Source of the DNA: Pseudomonadota bacterium
GTDB taxonomy: Bacteria; Myxococcota; Polyangia; Polyangiales; Polyangiaceae
Length of the DNA stretch: 9,463 nucleotides
Assembly: GCA_023419055.1 (NCBI GenBank)
Contig: JAEZYO010000104.1
Location: 1 to 9,463, forward strand
Direction: 5' to 3'
The translations under genes were made by a program, and so were the position numbers. The notes below the pieces were generated by a model that saw only the letters and a list, made by a program, of their open reading frames with translations, was not told the DNA's origin and made no database searches. Below, one piece after another: positions 6,160-9,463 of this stretch; the first letter of the stretch is position 1; each line of letters starts with the position of its first letter.

Positions 6160-7425
6160 TCAGCGCGAGACGAGGCGCTCCGCCAAGCGGGCGTGCGGAC
6201 CAGCCGGATAGCGGGTGAGGTATCGGGCCGCCGTCTCCTTGGCCCGCGCGAGTTGTCCCGACCGCTGCTCGGCTTCCATCAGGCGCCCGAGCGCTTCGCG
6301 CGCAAAGGGACCTCGCGGCTGCTCTCCCAAGTAAGTCCGAAACCATCGAGCCGCGTCATCATACTGACCGAGCTGGTCGAAGTGGAGTCGCGCCATGGCG
6401 AACCCCGCCTGAGCGCTGCGCGGACCGCCCGGGAAGCGCCGCCTCAGGATCGTGTACGCCTGGATCGCGGCCTGGGGCCGGTGGGCGAACCGGGCGATGT
6501 CGGCCAAGAGCCCGAGATCGGAGAGGCTTGCCCGCTCACACTCTGCAGCGAAGTTTTCAATGCCGATAGCCGCCAGCGCCTCGGGGTATTGGCCCGCTCG
6601 AGCCAACGATTGCCAGGCAGGAACCTCCGGAGCAACGGCGGGTCCGCCGACGTGCGGTGACTCTCCCGGCGCGATCGCGGGCTTCGCCGAAGACGCCGCG
6701 TCGGGCTCCGGCGCCGAGGCGTCGGGCACGGACGGAAGGGCTTCGGTCGTTTTCGTCGTCTGTCCGAAGGCGCTGACCTCGAAGCGTCGATCCTTGCACC
6801 AGGCGCGCAAGGTCTCGCCGGCCATGACCGGTCGACCGCTGCCGAGCAAGCAACCCGAGACGACGACGCTGCCTTCGCGCAGGCGGAGCGTCAAAAGCTC
6901 GTCGGCCGGGTCCCAGCTCACGTCGAACTTGGTTCCCGTCACGTCGACCGCGAACGGCCCGAAGCTCAGCCGGTAGTTCGTGCGGGAGCGGTGCACGACG
7001 GACGCTTCGACTCCACCCGCCTCGACCACCACGTGCGCGCCGTCGTGCGTGAGATCTCCGAGGCGCGCGCGGGTGCCCGGAGCGAACAGGAGCCGCGAGC
7101 CGTCCGAGAACTCGAGCGGGACGCCCCGCGAGCTCGGCGCGATCCACGCGCCGGCGTCGAGCGCCTGCCCTCCGACTCGCGCCTCCAGCCTGTCGCGACC
7201 GAGCACGAACACGACCGCGGCGGCGGCCGCGAGCGAGAGCGCGGCGCACAGCGCGAGCGGGCGCACGAAGCGCGAGCGTCGCTTGGGCTTGGCGAGCAGC
7301 ACTTGCAGGCGCACCGAGTCGAGCGACTGCGCGTCGAGCCACGCGTCTTCTTCTCGCGCGACCGCGTCGCCCAGGGCGAAAAGCTTCTCGTTGTTTCCCC
7401 CTCCGGGGGCCGCCGAGCGCGTCAC
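6160..7425 (-). CDS. Membrane FecR-domain protein with C-terminal TPR region (putative sigma regulator)
   Basis: A 421-residue protein. A cytoplasmic N-terminal segment (1-52) is long enough to contact a sigma factor. One membrane segment follows at about 55-76. A FecR-like beta domain (about 100-200) contains LEFSDGSRLLF, the family-typical FAVDVTGTKFDV and LREGSVVVSG. Two cysteines (192, 210) could form a disulfide. After a Pro/Ala/Ser linker (about 220-268), residues 270-421 are helical repeats of the TPR type (AGQYPEAL, PQAAIQAYTILRRRFP, YDDAARWFRTYL, ARAKETAARYLTRYP), a likely protein-docking surface in the periplasm. Start choice: GTG 7425 overlaps the sigma stop as GTGA and has GGAGG seven bases before it. 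A TTG at 7443 is in frame but has no such site. In FecI/FecR-type pairs this protein controls the neighbouring sigma factor, and the overlap supports balanced production. Whether it inhibits or activates is unknown. Confidence 0.88.
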   Translation of the reverse strand: MTRSAAPGGGNNEKLFALGDAVAREEDAWLDAQSLDSVRLQVLLAKPKRRSRFVRPLALCAALSLAAAAAVVFVLGRDRLEARVGGQALDAGAWIAPSSRGVPLEFSDGSRLLFAPGTRARLGDLTHDGAHVVVEAGGVEASVVHRSRTNYRLSFGPFAVDVTGTKFDVSWDPADELLTLRLREGSVVVSGCLLGSGRPVMAGETLRAWCKDRRFEVSAFGQTTKTTEALPSVPDASAPEPDAASSAKPAIAPGESPHVGGPAVAPEVPAWQSLARAGQYPEALAAIGIENFAAECERASLSDLGLLADIARFAHRPQAAIQAYTILRRRFPGGPRSAQAGFAMARLHFDQLGQYDDAARWFRTYLGEQPRGPFAREALGRLMEAEQRSGQLARAKETAARYLTRYPAGPHARLAERLVSR

Positions 7426-8060
7426 GGGACACCTCCGAGCCAATCCGCGAGCGCGGGTTCGTGCTTGGCGAGCTCCTGGAACTGAACGTGAGCCCGGCTC
7501 AGACGACGCTTGACGGTGGCGAGCGAGACGCGAGACGCCTGGGCGACCTCGGTGAGCTCCATGCCGTCGATGAATCGAAGCGCGAACGCGATGCGCTCGT
7601 CCGAACCCATGCGCTCGAGCACTCGATACGTGGCCCGCAGCGTCTCGGTGGCGAGCGCGTCGTGCGGCTCGACCCCGCGCTCCGGCAGCTCTTCCGGCGC
7701 GACGAAGCGCATGAACCGCCAGCGGGTGCGCTTGCGGATGCGGACGCGCGCGGTAAAGACGGCGATTTGCGTCAGCCAGGCGCGCAGCGCTCGCGGATCG
7801 CCGAGGCGATCGATCGACGCGAGCGCGCTCACCATCACGTCTTGTAAAAGGTCCGGGATCTCCGGGTCCGGGCCGAGCACCCGCACGAGCACCCGGCGCA
7901 GGTGCTCCGCGTAACGATCGAAGAGCTCCGCCGCCGCCTTCTGATCACCGTTCTTCAGTCCGAAGACGATGGCCTCGTCCGAGCCGCCGAGGGGAAGCCG
8001 GATGACTTCGGCTCGGCGCTCGCTACGAAGCGGCTGATTGGCGCGATGATCCCGTGACAA
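7422..8060 (-). CDS. ECF-like sigma-70 family factor
   Basis: A 212-residue sigma factor with only regions 2 and 4. Region 2 spans about 43-112: core-binding helix AAAELFDRYAEHLRRVL, a -10 recognition helix around DLLQDVMVSAL, and basic RIRKRTRWRF. Region 4 spans about 141-195, with helix-turn-helix LTEVAQASRVSLATVKRRLSRA for -35 recognition. There is no region 1.1 or 3, as in ECF factors. No extra C-terminal domain is present. The only start available after an upstream in-frame stop is TTG 8060 (no ATG before M76), and the first 27 residues are poorly constrained. It overlaps the FecR-TPR gene by 4 bases and is the first gene of the minus-strand cluster. Its own promoter lies in the 74-base divergent spacer, so autoregulation together with the lipoprotein gene is plausible. 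Confidence 0.88.
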   Translation of the reverse strand: MSRDHRANQPLRSERRAEVIRLPLGGSDEAIVFGLKNGDQKAAAELFDRYAEHLRRVLVRVLGPDPEIPDLLQDVMVSALASIDRLGDPRALRAWLTQIAVFTARVRIRKRTRWRFMRFVAPEELPERGVEPHDALATETLRATYRVLERMGSDERIAFALRFIDGMELTEVAQASRVSLATVKRRLSRAHVQFQELAKHEPALADWLGGVP

Positions 8061-8134
8061 TTCTCGTGTTTAGTGTCCGCGAACCGAGACAACGGCTCAA
8101 TCCGCTCGGCGAGCACGTTATACTGCGCGGCACG
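8061..8134. promoter_or_regulatory. Compact divergent promoter region (sigma factor / CAP lipoprotein)
   Basis: Only 74 bases separate the two start codons. On the minus strand TTGAGC (8100-8095) and GACACT (8077-8072) are 17 bases apart, with 11 bases to the TTG start at 8060. On the plus strand TATACT (8119-8124) lies 10 bases before ATG 8135, and its -35 position (8096-8101) overlaps the minus-strand -35. The two promoters would therefore compete for, or share, one regulatory site. Confidence 0.5.
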
Positions 8135-8938
8135 ATGTTCGGCCGCGCGGTGGTTCCGTTTGCGTTTGTCTCCGGATTCATTGCGTTTTCGGCTGCCTGC
8201 TCGGAGCGGGCGGGCGAGCCGGTGGTGTGGGTGGGCCCCCCCCTCGACGGCGCAGGGGGATCCCCGGCGGGGGGAGACGGGAACCTGCCGGGCGCCGGGG
8301 GCGAGGGACAGGACCCCTTTGGTGGTTTGTGCTCGCCTTGCGACTCGGGGCGACAATGCGGCGATCGCGACGACTACTGCGTCGAGCTGACGGAGCACGA
8401 ATTTTTCTGCGGGCGAGACTGCTTCGAGGGGGACGGGTGCCCGCGCGGCTACTCGTGCGAGCGAGTGAGCGAGCAGGGCTACACGCAGTGCGTCCCGGTG
8501 ACCGGGAACTGCCGTCACGTGGCGTTGAAGGCGACACCGACCAAGGCCGCGCTTCGAGAGGCCGCGCTCGACGCCGTGAACGACGTTCGTTCGCGCTACG
8601 GCCTACCGCCGCTCGGCCTCGACATCTGCTTGAACGTCGTCGCACAAGAGAGCGCGGAGGAGCTCGCCGGGACCCGTGATCTCCTCGGTAAGTTCGAGCG
8701 CGAGTGCGAGGACGAGGAGCATTGCGAGTGCGACTGGGCCGGACAAGCCGAGGGGATGGTGGCAGCGTTCGATCTGCGGTGGGAAGACGTGGTCGAGCGC
8801 TCGATCGACGAACACTTGATGCAAGCCCCGAACGGCGGCTACGTCCGCACGCTGCTCTCACCGGACTTCGAACGCCTCGGCGTGGGCGTCGTCCTGAGCG
8901 GTGACGAGGGCTTCTCGGCGCTTTCCTTCGGATTGTGA
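8135..8938 (+). CDS. Lipoprotein with ten-cysteine module and degenerate CAP/SCP domain
   Basis: A 267-residue exported protein. A hydrophobic leader ends at SAAC (C22), a plausible but imperfect lipobox. A Gly/Pro-rich spacer (35-64) leads to a compact module of ten cysteines between 66 and 126 (C-x2-C spacing at its start, GRDC and CPRGYSC inside), likely five disulfides. Residues 138-267 resemble the CAP/SCP (YkwD-like) fold: ALDAVNDVRSRYGLPPLGLD at its start and LLSPDFERLGVGVV...LSFG at its end are characteristic. The usual cavity histidines are not seen: the GHR of the SPGHRxNLL motif reads GGY. An acidic insert with three cysteines (191, 197, 199) replaces the normal middle. A binding or structural role is therefore more likely than the metal-site chemistry proposed for some CAP proteins. 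An in-frame GTG at 8054 exists, but ATG 8135 gives the signal peptide and follows a -10-like box. Divergent from the sigma factor. Confidence 0.82.
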   Translation: MFGRAVVPFAFVSGFIAFSAACSERAGEPVVWVGPPLDGAGGSPAGGDGNLPGAGGEGQDPFGGLCSPCDSGRQCGDRDDYCVELTEHEFFCGRDCFEGDGCPRGYSCERVSEQGYTQCVPVTGNCRHVALKATPTKAALREAALDAVNDVRSRYGLPPLGLDICLNVVAQESAEELAGTRDLLGKFERECEDEEHCECDWAGQAEGMVAAFDLRWEDVVERSIDEHLMQAPNGGYVRTLLSPDFERLGVGVVLSGDEGFSALSFGL

Positions 8939-8971
8939 GCGCGGGCGCGCCGTGGCAGACGTTGAAGCGCG

Positions 8972-9463
8972 ATGACCCAGGTCGATTTCGTCCCGCTCGG
9001 CGCAGCCGTCCTCAGCGTCAGTGACACGCGCACTCTCGAGACCGACACGAGCGGAGCGCTGATCGCGAGCCGCCTGGAGGAGGCCGGACATCGCCTCGCC
9101 TGGCGCGGCATCGAAAAGGACGACTTGCTCTCGATTCGAAGCCGCGTGGAGGCGTTGTCGTCCGACGCCGGCGTGGACGTCGTCCTCGTCACGGGCGGGA
9201 CAGGAGTCACTCGGCGCGACGTGACCCCCGAAGCCATCGAGCCGCTCGTGACGAAGCTCATCCCCGGCTTTGGGGAGCTCTTCAGGTTCTTGAGTTACGC
9301 CGAAATCGGGCCCGCAACGATCCAGAGCCGGGCCTTCGCCGCGCTCTGCGGTCGCGCCCTCGTGTTCGCGCTTCCCGGATCGCCCGCTGCGGTCCGGCTC
9401 GCGCTCGACAAGATCCTCTTGCCGCAGCTCGATCGTCGAACCAAGCCCTGTAACTTCGCCGAG
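8972..9463 (+). CDS. moaB: MoaB/MogA-type molybdopterin biosynthesis protein (partial at window end)
   Basis: An open frame of 164 codons runs off the window end. This protein family binds molybdopterin and adenylylates it during molybdenum cofactor synthesis (MogA role), or does an equivalent step in organisms that use MoaB. Visible signatures are VTGGTG (73-78) followed by RRDVTPEA (81-88) for phosphate and pterin binding, [14 protein letters not shown] (108-121), FALPGSPAA (132-140) and RRTKPCNF (155-162). The last motif is near the natural C-terminus in E. coli MoaB, so only a few residues should be missing. The ATG at 8972 begins the family-typical N-terminus, but there is no strong Shine-Dalgarno. 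It lies 33 bases after the CAP lipoprotein gene on the same strand with no terminator between them, so read-through is possible. No other cofactor gene is within the window. MoaB and MogA cannot be told apart firmly here. Confidence 0.92.
   Translation, partial: MTQVDFVPLGAAVLSVSDTRTLETDTSGALIASRLEEAGHRLAWRGIEKDDLLSIRSRVEALSSDAGVDVVLVTGGTGVTRRDVTPEAIEPLVTKLIPGFGELFRFLSYAEIGPATIQSRAFAALCGRALVFALPGSPAAVRLALDKILLPQLDRRTKPCNFAE

Noticed and set aside
5076..6660. Long plus-strand open frames opposite the barrel and FecR-TPR genes (5076-6218 and 5347-6660).
   Set aside because: Their translations are Arg/Ala/Ser-rich without motifs, signal sequences or ribosome-binding sites. The minus-strand genes there have clear domains. 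High GC keeps opposite frames open by chance.
7426..7443. Upstream TTG start at 7443 for the FecR-TPR gene.
   Set aside because: The GTG at 7425 has GGAGG at ideal spacing and a 4-base overlap with the sigma stop. The TTG has no comparable site.
8942..8955. GC palindrome after the CAP lipoprotein gene as a terminator.
   Set aside because: It is a short GGCGCGCC palindrome without a loop or T-run, common by chance at this base composition.
1..9463. tRNA, rRNA, insertion sequence, phage or toxin-antitoxin signatures.
   Set aside because: I looked on both strands and found no cloverleaf with conserved arms, no terminal inverted repeats with a transposase, and no small overlapping toxin-antitoxin gene pair.

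Overview
The window is a GC-rich stretch with closely packed genes. Several gene types suggest a myxobacterium (Myxococcota, probably the Polyangia side): a transmembrane Pkn/Hanks-type Ser/Thr kinase with a Pro-rich extracytoplasmic tail, a Lys/Pro/Ala-rich protein with an AT-hook-like motif, a Gly- and Cys-rich lipoprotein, a FecR-TPR fusion beside a sigma factor, and GTG or TTG starts. This placement is inferred from protein style only; there is no rRNA or marker gene to confirm it. I saw no tRNA, rRNA, CRISPR array, insertion sequence or phage gene.

Layout. 1-128 is the tail of an unrecognised plus-strand gene, followed at once by a strong UUCG-capped hairpin. 265-858 (minus) encodes the basic AT-hook-like protein. 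A 308-base divergent spacer (859-1166) holds nested hairpins and an inverted repeat overlapping a candidate promoter. 1167-2561 (plus) is the membrane Ser/Thr kinase. 2621-3223 (plus) is a HAD-family sugar-phosphate phosphatase or phosphomutase. It converges on a gamma-glutamyltransferase-family lipoprotein (3234-5054, minus), and the two genes share one perfect 11-bp hairpin that contains both stop codons.

5136-8060 (minus) is a three-gene cluster in transcription order: ECF-like sigma factor (7422-8060), a membrane FecR domain fused to a TPR region (6160-7425, overlapping the sigma stop codon by 4 bases), and an exported protein with an N-terminal alpha/beta domain, a Pro-rich linker and a predicted outer-membrane barrel (5136-6122). 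It resembles cell-surface signalling of the FecI/FecR kind but has no TonB-dependent receptor in the window, and it is the best candidate for an uncharacterised system here. Divergent from the sigma gene, only 74 bases away, is a lipoprotein with a ten-cysteine module and a degenerate CAP/SCP domain (8135-8938). It is followed by a MoaB/MogA-type molybdopterin-biosynthesis gene that runs off the window end (8972-9463).

How the parts may work together. The sigma, FecR-TPR and barrel genes probably form one envelope-to-cytoplasm signalling unit, and the divergent lipoprotein could be a target or an accessory. The kinase, phosphatase, GGT-like and MoaB genes look like independent units. At four starts a -10-like hexamer lies only 9-11 bases before the start codon, which suggests leaderless or nearly leaderless transcripts.
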